Positions 48,201-56,865 of a stretch of DNA of 64,000 nucleotides are shown here, in pieces. The position numbers and the translations under genes were made by a program. The stretch's first letter is position 1. Each line of letters starts with the position of its first letter. The notes under the pieces were generated by a model. That model was given only the letters and a program-made list of their open reading frames with translations. It was not told where the DNA came from and did not search any database. Origin of the DNA: Acidimicrobiia bacterium (GTDB lineage Bacteria > Acidobacteriota > Vicinamibacteria > Vicinamibacterales > SCN-69-37); assembly GCA_016871335.1 (NCBI GenBank), contig VFZF01000011.1, positions 1-64,000 on the forward strand, given 5' to 3'.

Positions 48201-49421
48201 CAGGCCACGGTCACCGAGGGCCGGTTGCGCCACTACTCCTTCCCGCACAGCCTCGACGCCATCAACGGCCGGGTGACGTTTGATGCGTCGGGCCTCCGTC
48301 TGGACGGCCTGCGCGGCCGCATGGGCACCGGAGGCCGCAACGGCACGGGAGACGTGCGCTTCGGCGGCACCATCGGTCTCGAGGGTTTTCTGCCAGGGGA
48401 AGTGAACGTCACCGTGCGCGGCGACGGGCTGGATCTCCGATTCCCGGAAGGGTTCAGATCGATCGTGGATGCGGATCTGGCGGTCACGGGATCGGTCGAG
48501 AACGCCCTGGTGTCAGGCCGTCTGACGGTACGGCAGGCGCGGTACACCCGCCGGCTGGCCGGGAACATCGGTCTGCTCGGCCTTGCGGCGGCAGGCGGTG
48601 AGACGACGCTTCCCGTCGCGGCGTCGGCCGCGCCCACACTGCCGCTGTCGTTCGCCATCGATCTTGTGGGCCAACGACTGGCGCTCATTGATGATGCGGA
48701 GGCGACGGTTGTCGTGTCGCCGGACCTGCGGTTTTCCGGCAGCCTCGACCGGCCGCAACTCGCCGGCCGCGTGGACATCGAACGCGGCGAGACCGAGTTT
48801 CTCGGCAATCGCTACACGGTCGGCGGGTACGTCGAGTTCAACAACCCCGGCACGATTGAACCGTATTTTGACGTGGAAGCACGGACGCAGATTCGGCAGC
48901 CCGCACAGGAATACCGGATCGATCTCCGGTTCACCGGCACACTGGCGCGGTTTTCCTACGACCTGAGTTCGGATCCGCCGCTTTCGCAGGTGGATGTCCT
49001 CAATCTCATCCTGGGACAGAGTCCCGACCTGCAGCGCACGGAACTGCGCGCCCTGGGGTCTCCGCAGGAGACGCAGAATCAGCTCATGTCATCGGTGCTG
49101 GCGCAGCTGGTCACGAGTCCGATCACCACACCCGTAGGGCGCGTGGTGGAGCGCACGCTGAACGTGGATACCTTCACGGTGACGCCGTTGCTGTCGGCCG
49201 AGACGTCCCTGCAGCAGCTGCCGACGGCCCGCATCACCGTCGGCAAGAAGATCTCCAATCGCGTGTTTCTCACATACTCGCGGTCGCTCGACAACTCGAC
49301 AAGCCTCGACTACGACCTGCTGCTCCTCGAATACGCGCAGAATGAACGCATGTCCTGGGTGCTCTCGCGGAATCAGGACGGCACCTTTGCGCTCGACTTC
49401 CGCGTGAGGTACCGCTTCTGA
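45246..49421 (+). CDS. TamB/AsmA-like translocation and assembly protein
   Basis: A 1391-residue protein with one N-terminal membrane helix (about 36-56) and a very long beta-rich periplasmic body of the AsmA/TamB type. The C-terminal DUF490 part is clear (VDIERGETEFLGNRYTVGG, PYFDVEARTQI, SQVDVLNLILGQ). TamB-type proteins bridge inner and outer membranes for phospholipid transport or outer-membrane protein insertion. GTG start. The stop overlaps the Omp85 ATG (TGATG), the classical tamB/tamA neighbour pair. Confidence 0.9.
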   Translation: MSQVPPAAETPSVTPDAPASRRGWGVRRWSRRAWYLIVAAVSAVLVSLLSIDLGPELRERAERAASAYLERPMHIGSVEAELWSGRFVFRDVVIESRTPEAVPFLRAERVFVSIPWQSLFRRALTLEVEVDGWTLFIESWEGNVHTVPRIMPRRTSDAPSPITTTVNFVFARDGQFRYIDHYIPWDITANNVRINFVRSRAADAYVATLGFTDGVVNIQQYQPMPVEAMSARLTVDGDLLRVHQMDVIADGSRSRLVGTINAARWPEQDFAIESTLTVSRLKEIFFFGQDFTARGDGRFTGRYQKYQQGGFEVHGRFSSPVLTVSDLDFPDLSGRVVWVPNRLEVVNARSAFYGGTMGLDYALDMRPGQAATADLSTRYTGVDLTAFGEAWRWQGIALASRADGWHTMHWPSGRFAEMAGDGVLRARPMANRALASADLPAPAVYVGPEIPFLMDRPLDPQSVGGAITYRMTPTTVEFAESWAATPETHLRFRGTTGWRDNATIPFRVASTDWQASDRLLAGVLTAFGSKTNAIEVGGRGVFEGVLTQWFNRPRIEGHLVADGIRAWDVVWGRGRADLVIENSYVTVSNSLVGSEAEQAPRLVANGRYSLGYPRADGGEQFDARIRVDHWPLVDFRHAFLLDDWPVLGTAFADLRLYGDYEGPEGFGLIRVSPGRGWDETFDQFTARASFERVGMRLDAVEVTKSTGVVRGAAYVGWATPQNNDWGTYSFTFDGERIPVESLVSFTVPDADLTGVLSFRMFGSGSNERPRYEWDGRIVDLFWGDEGIGQATAHMVVEEDVITVDRLDVASDRLSISGTGRVRMNETYTTEASLRFNETSVDPFLRFAAPGLSPYTRAVVSGAVRISGELTDPSRLGVEVSVDKADLGLLDFELMNPIGPDGTRTPLRLSYANDTLSISSFRLTGDGTSLTLGGTVSRTTEALDMTIEGTSNLAILQGVVRDVRASGNATIAASIGGTVSAPTYGGQATVTEGRLRHYSFPHSLDAINGRVTFDASGLRLDGLRGRMGTGGRNGTGDVRFGGTIGLEGFLPGEVNVTVRGDGLDLRFPEGFRSIVDADLAVTGSVENALVSGRLTVRQARYTRRLAGNIGLLGLAAAGGETTLPVAASAAPTLPLSFAIDLVGQRLALIDDAEATVVVSPDLRFSGSLDRPQLAGRVDIERGETEFLGNRYTVGGYVEFNNPGTIEPYFDVEARTQIRQPAQEYRIDLRFTGTLARFSYDLSSDPPLSQVDVLNLILGQSPDLQRTELRALGSPQETQNQLMSSVLAQLVTSPITTPVGRVVERTLNVDTFTVTPLLSAETSLQQLPTARITVGKKISNRVFLTYSRSLDNSTSLDYDLLLLEYAQNERMSWVLSRNQDGTFALDFRVRYRF

Positions 49422-52315
49422 TGCGCCATCTTGCCGTCGCGGTCATCGTCGTGTGGGCCGTCGTCGGCCTGCCGGGTCCGGCCCGTGCGCAGCAGGCGAC
49501 CGACGTGATGGCCCTGGCGGGGCAACCCGTCGCGGCGATCGCGATCGAGATCGAGGGGCGGCCTGAAGCATCGCCGGTGCTGCGTGAGTTGCTGGAGGTG
49601 CGCGTCGGCGATCCCCTGCAGTTTGAACGGGTCCGCGAAAGTGTGGCGCACCTTTTTAACCTCGGGCAGTTCGAGGATGTCGCCGTGACGGCGCTGCCGG
49701 GACCCGACGGCGTCCGGCTGGTGTTTGCGCTGACGCCCCTGCATCCCATCGACCGCATCGAATTCCGGGGCAGTCTCGGCCTCGATCGCCGCACGCTGGA
49801 ACGCGGCGTGCTCGAGCAGTTCGGCGGCCGCGCGTCGGCCGCGCGTCTCGATGCGGCGCGTGAGACGGTGACCCGGATGCTCGTCGACGAAGGCTACTCG
49901 CGTCCGTCGGTGGTGCCGTCCCTGGAACAGACGCACGAGGTGCATCGCTCCACGCTGGTGATTACCGTTGATGCCGGACCGCGCCTGCGCATCGGGCGGG
50001 TCATCGTGACCGGCGAGCATCCGCTGCCGGCCGCAGACGTCACCACGAACCTCGGACTGATCCGCGGGGCGGCCTACCGTCGCCTGGCCACGGAGGTCGC
50101 CCTGCGTGGCGTGGCCGAACGCCTGCGCGGCATGCGGTATTACGAGGCGTCCGCCAGCCATTTCGCCACGCCCGCCGGCAACGACCTCGTGGACGTCACC
50201 GTCACAATCGACACCGGCCCCCTCGTCCACATCGTCGTGGTGGGTGATCCGTTGCCGGGTGGGGGGCAGGACGAGTGGATTCCGATTCGCCGCGAGAACT
50301 CGGCAGACGATGACCTGCTGGAGGATTCGGCGTTCCGCATCCGTCAGGCCCTGCAACGTGACGGGTTTTGGCGCGCGGACGTGGTGCACGAACGGGTCGA
50401 GGAGCCCGACGGTGCGCGAATGGTCGTCACGTTCACGATCCGCTGCGGGTTGCGGTATCAACTGGCCTCGATCGCGGTGACCGGCCACAGCCACTTCACC
50501 GAGTCCGACATCCGCGCGATGCTGCAGCTGCGCGAGGGCGAGTGGTTCGTGGAAACGCAGGTGGAGGCGCGCCTCGGTGCGTTGCTGGGCGCGTATGCGT
50601 TTGCGGGCTTTGATGCGACTCTGGAATACACCGCCGACGCCCTGCCCGGAGCTGAGGGACGGGTGGCGCTGCGCGTGGACATTGTCGAGGGGCCGCTGCG
50701 CGTGGTGTCGGGGGTGTCGATCATCGGCGCGGCGCAGATCCCCGGGACTGAGGTGCGGCGCGTGGTCCGCTCGATGGCCGGGCAGCCGCTGCAGACCGCG
50801 CAGGTGCGCGACGACCGCCAGGCCATCCAGCAGTTGTATCTGGATCGGGGGTTTCAGTCGGTGGTGGTCGACGCCCGTCACCCCACCGAGGCGCCGTTCG
50901 AGATCGTCTACGAAATTCGCGAGGGCACCCAGACGATCGTCGACCACCTGATCGTGGTCGGGAATCGGCGCGTCAGTACGGAGACGATTCTGGCGGAAGT
51001 GGTGCTGCGTCCGGGGGCGCCGTTTGGACAGGCGGCCCGTCTTGAGAGTCAGCGGCGTCTGGCGGATTTGGCGATTTTCAGGCGCATCAGCATCACGGCG
51101 GCCAATGAAGGTCGCGCGGATGGACACGTCGACGTCATTGTGCAGGTGGAAGAGGCGCCGGCCACCACCATCGGGTACGGCGGCGGTTTGGAGTTCGGCC
51201 GACGGCTACGCACGGCGGTGGGAGGCGGAGAAGAGGATGCGCTCCGGTTTGCGCCGCGCGGATTCCTCGAACTCGGCCGCCGGAACTTGTTTGGAGGCAA
51301 TCGCTCGGCCACGTTGTTCACGCGCGTCAGCCTTGGGTCGCGCAACGACCCGGGGGATCCCACGCGGGATGGTCGCGGCATCGAGTTCAGCGAATACCGG
51401 GTCACCGGCAGTTATCGATCGCCGCGCGCGTTCGGATCGCGGATCGATTCGGTGCTGAGCGCCACCGCGGAGCGCGCCATTCGAACGTCGTTCACCTTCG
51501 TGCGACGTTCCGCGAACGCCGAGGCGCTGCACCGGCCGTCGGCGCACACCAGCGTGTTCGGCCGGTATGCGCTCGACTCCACGGAGTTGTACGACACGCG
51601 GATTCCTGAGGATGACCAGCCGCTGATCGACCGGCTGTTTCCACAGATCCGCCTGTCGGCCATTTCCGGCGGGCTGGTGTGGGACCGCCGTGACGATCTG
51701 CTCGACCCAACGGCCGGCGGGCTGATGAGCATCGATGGCGAAGTGGCGGCACGATCGCTCGGGTCGGAAGTCGGTTTCGTCAAGGTCTTTGCCCAGGCCC
51801 TCGGGTTCCGTCGTCTGACACGAATCAACCGGGTGGTCATCGGCGGCCGCGTGCAGGTCGGGATTGCGCGCGGGTTCTCGCGCGAGGTGCTGATTCCGGG
51901 GACCGATGGCGAGACGGAGATCGTCGCGGACCTGCCCGCTGGTCGCCGCTTTTTTGCGGGTGGCAGCACCACGGTGCGGGGATTCCAGCAGGATCGGCTG
52001 GGTGTGCCAGGCGTCATCAGCGAGCGGGGCTACTCGAGCGGCGGCAACGGTGTGGTCGTGCTCAACGGAGAAGTACGCACGCAGCTATGGACCGACATCG
52101 CCCTGGTGGGGTTTGTGGACGGGGGCAACGTCTTTGCGCGCGCCGGCGACATGTCGATCGGCGATCTGCGCGGCGCCGCAGGTGTGGGCATCCGGTACCG
52201 GTCGCCGCTCGGTCCGCTGCGCCTGGACGTGGGATTCAAGTTTGATCGACGGATCGTCAGCGGCAAACGTGAGCGCGGGTGGGAGTTCCACGTGAGCATT
52301 GGAGAGGTGTTCTGA
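49421..52315 (+). CDS. Omp85-family outer-membrane assembly protein (BamA/TamA)
   Basis: A 964-residue protein with signal peptide (cleavage near ARAQQ), at least five POTRA-like domains (about 30-580, repeated strand patterns such as RIEFRGSLGLDRRTLE and IAVTGHSHFTESDIR) and a C-terminal 16-strand barrel. The barrel includes the lid-loop motif FFAGGSTTVRGFQQDRLG and ends GWEFHVSIGEVF. It follows TamB, so TamA is more likely than BamA, though POTRA number exceeds that of E. coli TamA. The stop overlaps the SurA-like ATG. Confidence 0.92.
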   Translation: MRHLAVAVIVVWAVVGLPGPARAQQATDVMALAGQPVAAIAIEIEGRPEASPVLRELLEVRVGDPLQFERVRESVAHLFNLGQFEDVAVTALPGPDGVRLVFALTPLHPIDRIEFRGSLGLDRRTLERGVLEQFGGRASAARLDAARETVTRMLVDEGYSRPSVVPSLEQTHEVHRSTLVITVDAGPRLRIGRVIVTGEHPLPAADVTTNLGLIRGAAYRRLATEVALRGVAERLRGMRYYEASASHFATPAGNDLVDVTVTIDTGPLVHIVVVGDPLPGGGQDEWIPIRRENSADDDLLEDSAFRIRQALQRDGFWRADVVHERVEEPDGARMVVTFTIRCGLRYQLASIAVTGHSHFTESDIRAMLQLREGEWFVETQVEARLGALLGAYAFAGFDATLEYTADALPGAEGRVALRVDIVEGPLRVVSGVSIIGAAQIPGTEVRRVVRSMAGQPLQTAQVRDDRQAIQQLYLDRGFQSVVVDARHPTEAPFEIVYEIREGTQTIVDHLIVVGNRRVSTETILAEVVLRPGAPFGQAARLESQRRLADLAIFRRISITAANEGRADGHVDVIVQVEEAPATTIGYGGGLEFGRRLRTAVGGGEEDALRFAPRGFLELGRRNLFGGNRSATLFTRVSLGSRNDPGDPTRDGRGIEFSEYRVTGSYRSPRAFGSRIDSVLSATAERAIRTSFTFVRRSANAEALHRPSAHTSVFGRYALDSTELYDTRIPEDDQPLIDRLFPQIRLSAISGGLVWDRRDDLLDPTAGGLMSIDGEVAARSLGSEVGFVKVFAQALGFRRLTRINRVVIGGRVQVGIARGFSREVLIPGTDGETEIVADLPAGRRFFAGGSTTVRGFQQDRLGVPGVISERGYSSGGNGVVVLNGEVRTQLWTDIALVGFVDGGNVFARAGDMSIGDLRGAAGVGIRYRSPLGPLRLDVGFKFDRRIVSGKRERGWEFHVSIGEVF

Positions 52316-52848
52316 TGACGGCATCCTGGATCCTGGTCTGTGTCCTGATGGCGGCCACGCAGGTGCCGGCCACGCTCGATCGCATTCTTGTGGTCGTCAA
52401 CGGCGACATGATCACCCTGTCGGATGTGCGCGCGGTGCGCGTGTTGAAGCTCCTGCCGGCCGATGCGGGCGACGACGAGGTGGTGCAGGCGCTGATTGAT
52501 CGACGCCTGGTCCTGGCGGAGATGCGGCGGTTTCAGGTGCCAGACCCGGCACCGGAGGCGGTGGCCGCGCGGCGTTCGCAGTGGATGGCGGCGCACCTCG
52601 GAGAGGATCCGGCCCGGTTGTTCATGATGGCCGGTGTGCGCGCCGACTTTGTGGATCGCTGGATCGCCGACGAATTCCGGCGCGAGGTCTACCTGCAGCA
52701 ACGCTTCGCCGCGCTTGACGCCGATCGCCGTGAGGCGGCGATCCGCCTCTGGATCGAGAGCCTCCGTCTCCGCGCCGTCATCGTGCCCCGCCGCCAGGAA
52801 TTCCCAGCGACGACGCCAGCACCTGCTGCAGGACCATCGCGCCGTTGA
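52315..52848 (+). CDS. SurA-like periplasmic chaperone domain protein (no PPIase domain)
   Basis: A 177-residue exported protein with signal peptide and a SurA N-terminal type helical fold (ILVVVNGDMITLSDVRAVRV, ALIDRRLVLAEMRRF). It lacks the parvulin domains, so it would act as a holdase only. Co-translated with TamA/Omp85 (TGATG). Its 3' end overlaps the convergent CPBP gene by 71 bases. Confidence 0.8.
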   Translation: MTASWILVCVLMAATQVPATLDRILVVVNGDMITLSDVRAVRVLKLLPADAGDDEVVQALIDRRLVLAEMRRFQVPDPAPEAVAARRSQWMAAHLGEDPARLFMMAGVRADFVDRWIADEFRREVYLQQRFAALDADRREAAIRLWIESLRLRAVIVPRRQEFPATTPAPAAGPSRR

Positions 52849-53539
52849 AGCCGGCGTGGTTGGTCATGCCCGCGACCACCGACCGGCGCCTGATGTAGGC
52901 CGCGCCCCAGCCGATGCCCATCAGGCCGATGGCCAGCGCGACGTCGAGCCCCTGATCGATGTGCAGCGCCCCAAAGACCAGCCCGAAGGCCAGATTGCCG
53001 ACCCACGCGCCGCCAAAGTACTGCGCCGATCGGTGCAGGATGAATCCCCGCTGCAGCTCTTCGCGTACACCGCCCGCCAGCATCACGACGACCGCGAAGA
53101 TGGCCGCATCAAAGGGATCGCGCATGAAGGCCGCCAGGGGGTTCTCAGGCACCGTCTGGAGCCACGGGGCGATGTAGCGCAGACCGGCCACAAGCGCCGT
53201 CAGACTGATGAAGACCAGCGGCACAAACAGCAGGCCCCGCCAGAACTCGGGCCAGAACGGCTTGCCCCCGAAAAACACCGTGTGGGACAACTCGCCGCTT
53301 AGTCGCAGGAACAGCAGGATCAGCAACGCGACCAGTGCGGTATCCAGGAAGCTCACAATGGCGATGAACTGGAGCGAGAGGCCGGCCTCCGAGTACGGTG
53401 CCATGCCGACGCCCACGATGAGCACGGCGGCCAGGACCAGCTGTGTCGGGAAGCCGGATACCGCGACGATCTGAAGGAACGTGAAGACGCGCGGAGGGAT
53501 GATCGGCGAGATAGGGGGGGCTGGGGTCTCGCCAAGCAT
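52778..53539 (-). CDS. CPBP-family intramembrane metalloprotease
   Basis: A 253-residue membrane protein with about seven helices. Motif 1 EELQR lies in AGGVREELQRGFIL, motif 2 FGALH and motif 3 NHAGFN carry the metal ligands and match the Rce1/CPBP (Abi) protease set. In bacteria these proteins are often linked to bacteriocin maturation or immunity; no such genes are near. The C-terminus overlaps the SurA-like gene. Confidence 0.9.
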   Translation of the reverse strand: MLGETPAPPISPIIPPRVFTFLQIVAVSGFPTQLVLAAVLIVGVGMAPYSEAGLSLQFIAIVSFLDTALVALLILLFLRLSGELSHTVFFGGKPFWPEFWRGLLFVPLVFISLTALVAGLRYIAPWLQTVPENPLAAFMRDPFDAAIFAVVVMLAGGVREELQRGFILHRSAQYFGGAWVGNLAFGLVFGALHIDQGLDVALAIGLMGIGWGAAYIRRRSVVAGMTNHAGFNGAMVLQQVLASSLGIPGGGAR

Positions 53540-53739
53540 GGAGTTCCATTATCCGTGCACCAATGCACCGTTGTTTTCGTGGTATCTTCGCCGTGCGTCC
53601 ACTGTGTCCGCTCAACCAGTGACGTGATGTAACGGGAGTGAAAAATAGGGCAGGTGAAAAAACGGCAGTACTGACAGGGGTATTCTCAAGATGTCGGGGT
53701 TCAGGGCCGATAGATCCACCATATGTCGTGGGTTCTGCC

Positions 53740-53768
53740 TTGACTTCAACTGCACTCGGGCGCATATT
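53740..53768 (+). promoter_or_regulatory. Sigma70 promoter for nrdJ
   Basis: TTGACT (53740-53745) and CATATT (53763-53768) are spaced by 17 bases, predicting initiation near 53775. The 200 bases before it, back to 53540, hold no gene that I recognise. Confidence 0.55.
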
Positions 53769-53774
53769 CGTTGC

Positions 53775-53968
53775 CCGGCACAGCAACAGCCGAACCGAGG
53801 CTTCCCAGCGCCTTGGACGTGACTTCTGCCTCCTCTTTTTCGGGTCGACCCGGAAAGACAGGAGGAGGGCCCTGTAGCCGTTGTCGCAGTGTTGAGGGTC
53901 TTGGCGGGAACAAGGACCGTATCCGGGGCGGACGCGGTGCTGTGTACGAAAGGTAAAGGTCATTAGAG
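53775..53968 (+). promoter_or_regulatory. Structured 5' leader of nrdJ (about 190 nt)
   Basis: The transcript between the likely start and the nrdJ ATG has several stems. The clearest pairs CCTCCT (from 53828) with AGGAGG (about 53862) and encloses a TTTCGGGTCGACCCGGAAA palindrome (about 53837-53855). Leaders of B12-dependent reductases are sometimes cobalamin riboswitches, but I cannot find the B12-box (GCCACUG) consensus, so the nature is open. Confidence 0.4.
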
Positions 53969-56767
53969 ATGCAGACAGCCCAGAACGTAGGAACCACGGT
54001 GGGGGAGACGACGACTCGAGAGACGGGGCGGACTTTTGGTCCGGGCGCGTCTGTGACTGGACTCGAGTTCGAACGTTACTTCACGCGTGATGGCGTGGAC
54101 CCGTTTGAGGAGGCGGAGTGGGAGTTGCGCTCGGCCGTCATCACCAATGAACGCGGCGAAGTCGTGTTCGAGCAACGGGACGTCGAGTTTCCGAAATCCT
54201 GGTCGCAGCAGGCCACGAACATCGTGGTCTCGAAGTACTTCCGCGGTCTGATCGGGTCGCCTGAGCGGGAACGTTCGGTGAAGCAGCTGGTCGGCCGCGT
54301 GGTGGACACGATCACCCGGTGGGCGCGTGAACAGGGGTACTTCGCTTCGGAAGACGATCTCCAGGGCTTCAGCGACGACCTCAAGCATCTGCTCGTGTAC
54401 CAGAAGGGCTCGTTCAACAGCCCGGTGTGGTTCAACTGCGGGTTCGAGAAGGCGCCGCAGTGCTCCGCGTGTTTCATCAACGCGGTGCAGGACACGATGG
54501 AGTCGATCCTCGGTCTGGCGAAGACCGAGGGTATGTTGTTCAAGTTCGGGTCCGGCACGGGGTCGAACCTGTCGGCGATCCGGTCGTCGAAGGAAGTGCT
54601 TGCTGGTGGCGGCACGGCCTCGGGTCCCGTCTCGTTCATGAAGGGGTTCGACGCGTTTGCCGGCGTCATCAAGTCGGGCGGCAAGACGCGTCGCGCGGCG
54701 AAGATGGTGATCCTCAACGCGGAACATCCCGACATCGAGGAATTCATCAACTGCAAGGTCGAGGAAGAGAAGAAAGCCTGGGCGCTGATTGATGCCGGCT
54801 ACGACGGCTCCTTCACGGGCGTCGCGTACGGCTCGGTCTTCTTCCAGAATTCCAACAACTCCGTGCGTGTCACCGACGAATTCATGCGCGCGGTGCTCGA
54901 CGATGGCGAGTGGCACACGCGGTCGGTGACGACCGGCGAGATCGTCGACACCTACAAGGCGCGCGACCTCATGCGGCAGATTGCCGAAGGCACGTGGGTG
55001 TGCGGCGACCCCGGCATGCAGTACGACACGACGGTCAACGACTGGCACACCTGCCCGAACACGGCCCGCATCAACGCGAGCAACCCGTGCTCGGAATACA
55101 TGTTCCTCGACGACTCCGCCTGCAACCTGGCGTCCATCAATCTCATGAAGTTTGTGGATGAGGACGGGGAGTTCGACTTCGACGGATTCGAAGCGGCGTG
55201 CAAGACGTTCATCACGGCGCAGGAAATTCTGGTCGACAACTCGAGCTACCCGACGACGTCGATTGCGCGCAACAGCCACGCGTATCGTCCGCTTGGCCTG
55301 GGCTACGCCAACCTCGGCGCCTTGCTGATGTCGCGTGGTCTGCCCTACGACAGCGATGCCGGCCGAGACTATGCGGCGGCAATCACGGCGGTGATGCACG
55401 GTGCGGCATATGCGCAGAGCGCACGTGTGGCGCGTGACCACGGCGGTCCGTTCCCCGGCTACGAGAAAAACCGCGAGCCGATGCTGCGCGTCATGAAGAA
55501 ACATCGCGCGGCGCTGAAGGACATCGACAAGACCCATGTGCCGAAGCCGCTCTACAACAAGGCCCGGGAGATCTGGGACGAGTGTGTCGAACTCGGCGAG
55601 GCGCACGGCTACCGCAACGCACAGGCCACGGTCCTCGCGCCGACCGGCACGATTGGCTTCATGATGGACTGCGACACCACCGGCGTGGAACCGGACATCG
55701 CACTCGTCAAGTACAAGAAGCTTGTCGGCGGCGGCATGATGAAGATTGTCAACGGCACCGTGCCGATGGCGCTCACCAAGCTCGGCTACACGCAGGCGCA
55801 GGTGGCCGACATTCTCGGCTACATCGACGAGCACGAGACGATCGAAGGCGCGCCGCACCTCAAGGACGCACACCTCGCGGTGTTTGACTGCGCGTTCAAG
55901 GCGATGAAAGGCACGCGGTCGATTCACTACATGGGCCACATCAAGATGATGGGCGCCGTGCAGCCGTTCATCTCGGGCGCGATCAGCAAGACGGTCAACG
56001 TGCCGCGCGAAGCGACGGTCGAGGACATCGAGCAGGCCTACATCGACTCGTGGCGCATCGGCGCCAAGGCCGTCTCGATCTACCGCGATGGTTCCAAACG
56101 CACACAGCCGCTCAATACCTCGAAGGCGGCCATCCAGCGCGCGGGCGTGCTCGAACAGGCCACCGAAGCGGCGCCGATGCCGGCCCGCCACAAGCTGCCC
56201 GACGAGCGCCGGTCGCTCACGCACAAGTTCGACATCGCGGGGCACGAAGGCTACATCACCGTCGGGCTCTACGAAGACGGTATGCCCGGCGAACTGTTCC
56301 TGACGATGGCGAAGGAAGGCTCGACGATCTCGGGCTTCGCCGACGCCTTCGCGCAGGCCATCAGCTACGCGCTCCAGTACGGCGTGCCGCTGCAGGACCT
56401 GGTCGACAAGTTCAGCCACGTCCGCTTCGAACCCGCGGGCATGACGAAGAACCCCGACGTGCGCTTCGCCAAGTCGATCGTCGACTACATCTTCCGATGG
56501 ATGGCGGCGAAGTTCCTGTCGCCCGAAGCGCAGTACCAAGCGGGCGTCAACGTGGCTGAGACGGTGACCACGCCCGAGCAGCTCACGCTTGACGTGGCAG
56601 CCATGGCTGCGGCTCCGAAGGCGGCCGAGGCACCGACGGGCTCGAAGTTCGCCGCGATGCAGAACCAGTCCGACGCACCACCCTGCTCGACCTGCGGCTC
56701 GATCATGGTGCGCTCAGGCTCCTGCTACAAGTGCGCCAACTGCGGCACGACGTCAGGTTGTGCATAG
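53969..56767 (+). CDS. nrdJ: Vitamin B12-dependent ribonucleoside-diphosphate reductase (class II)
   Basis: A 932-residue class II ribonucleotide reductase, making deoxynucleotides with adenosylcobalamin and needing no oxygen. The N-terminal redox cysteine region is CSAC (165-168), the thiyl-radical cysteine C374 lies in NASNPCSEYMFLDD, and PTGTIGFMMDCDTTGVEP closes the barrel. A TSCPD domain (about 750-860) and a C-terminal zinc ribbon (CSTCGSIMVRSGSCYKCANC) follow. Preceded by a promoter and structured leader and followed by a strong terminator, so it is a single-gene unit. Confidence 0.97.
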   Translation: MQTAQNVGTTVGETTTRETGRTFGPGASVTGLEFERYFTRDGVDPFEEAEWELRSAVITNERGEVVFEQRDVEFPKSWSQQATNIVVSKYFRGLIGSPERERSVKQLVGRVVDTITRWAREQGYFASEDDLQGFSDDLKHLLVYQKGSFNSPVWFNCGFEKAPQCSACFINAVQDTMESILGLAKTEGMLFKFGSGTGSNLSAIRSSKEVLAGGGTASGPVSFMKGFDAFAGVIKSGGKTRRAAKMVILNAEHPDIEEFINCKVEEEKKAWALIDAGYDGSFTGVAYGSVFFQNSNNSVRVTDEFMRAVLDDGEWHTRSVTTGEIVDTYKARDLMRQIAEGTWVCGDPGMQYDTTVNDWHTCPNTARINASNPCSEYMFLDDSACNLASINLMKFVDEDGEFDFDGFEAACKTFITAQEILVDNSSYPTTSIARNSHAYRPLGLGYANLGALLMSRGLPYDSDAGRDYAAAITAVMHGAAYAQSARVARDHGGPFPGYEKNREPMLRVMKKHRAALKDIDKTHVPKPLYNKAREIWDECVELGEAHGYRNAQATVLAPTGTIGFMMDCDTTGVEPDIALVKYKKLVGGGMMKIVNGTVPMALTKLGYTQAQVADILGYIDEHETIEGAPHLKDAHLAVFDCAFKAMKGTRSIHYMGHIKMMGAVQPFISGAISKTVNVPREATVEDIEQAYIDSWRIGAKAVSIYRDGSKRTQPLNTSKAAIQRAGVLEQATEAAPMPARHKLPDERRSLTHKFDIAGHEGYITVGLYEDGMPGELFLTMAKEGSTISGFADAFAQAISYALQYGVPLQDLVDKFSHVRFEPAGMTKNPDVRFAKSIVDYIFRWMAAKFLSPEAQYQAGVNVAETVTTPEQLTLDVAAMAAAPKAAEAPTGSKFAAMQNQSDAPPCSTCGSIMVRSGSCYKCANCGTTSGCA

Positions 56768-56783
56768 TACACAGCGAGACATG

Positions 56784-56832
56784 GAGGGCTGAGAGTGTCC
56801 TTTTCAGGAACACTCCCAGCCCTCTTTTCTTG
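56784..56832 (+). terminator. Rho-independent terminator of nrdJ
   Basis: GAGGGCTG-a-GAGTGT pairs with ACACTC-c-CAGCCCTC around a 10-base loop and is followed by TTTTCTTGTT. It lies 16 bases after the nrdJ stop. This is the only textbook intrinsic terminator seen in the window. Confidence 0.85.
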
Positions 56833-56865
56833 TTGTGAGTCCCCGGACCCTCTGGTCCGTCGCTT

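Noticed and set aside
46242-48248. A long antisense open frame inside the TamB-like gene
   Set aside because: Same composition artefact; the sense frame has clear TamB motifs and overlaps its neighbours properly.
53775-53968. Cobalamin riboswitch upstream of nrdJ
   Set aside because: Attractive by function, but I could not find the B12-box or the conserved core words, so it is left as an unnamed structured leader.
53963-56539. An 858-codon open frame antisense to nrdJ
   Set aside because: It mirrors a fully conserved reductase, is rich in His/Arg/Val/Asp as expected from the complement of high-GC coding DNA, and matches no family.
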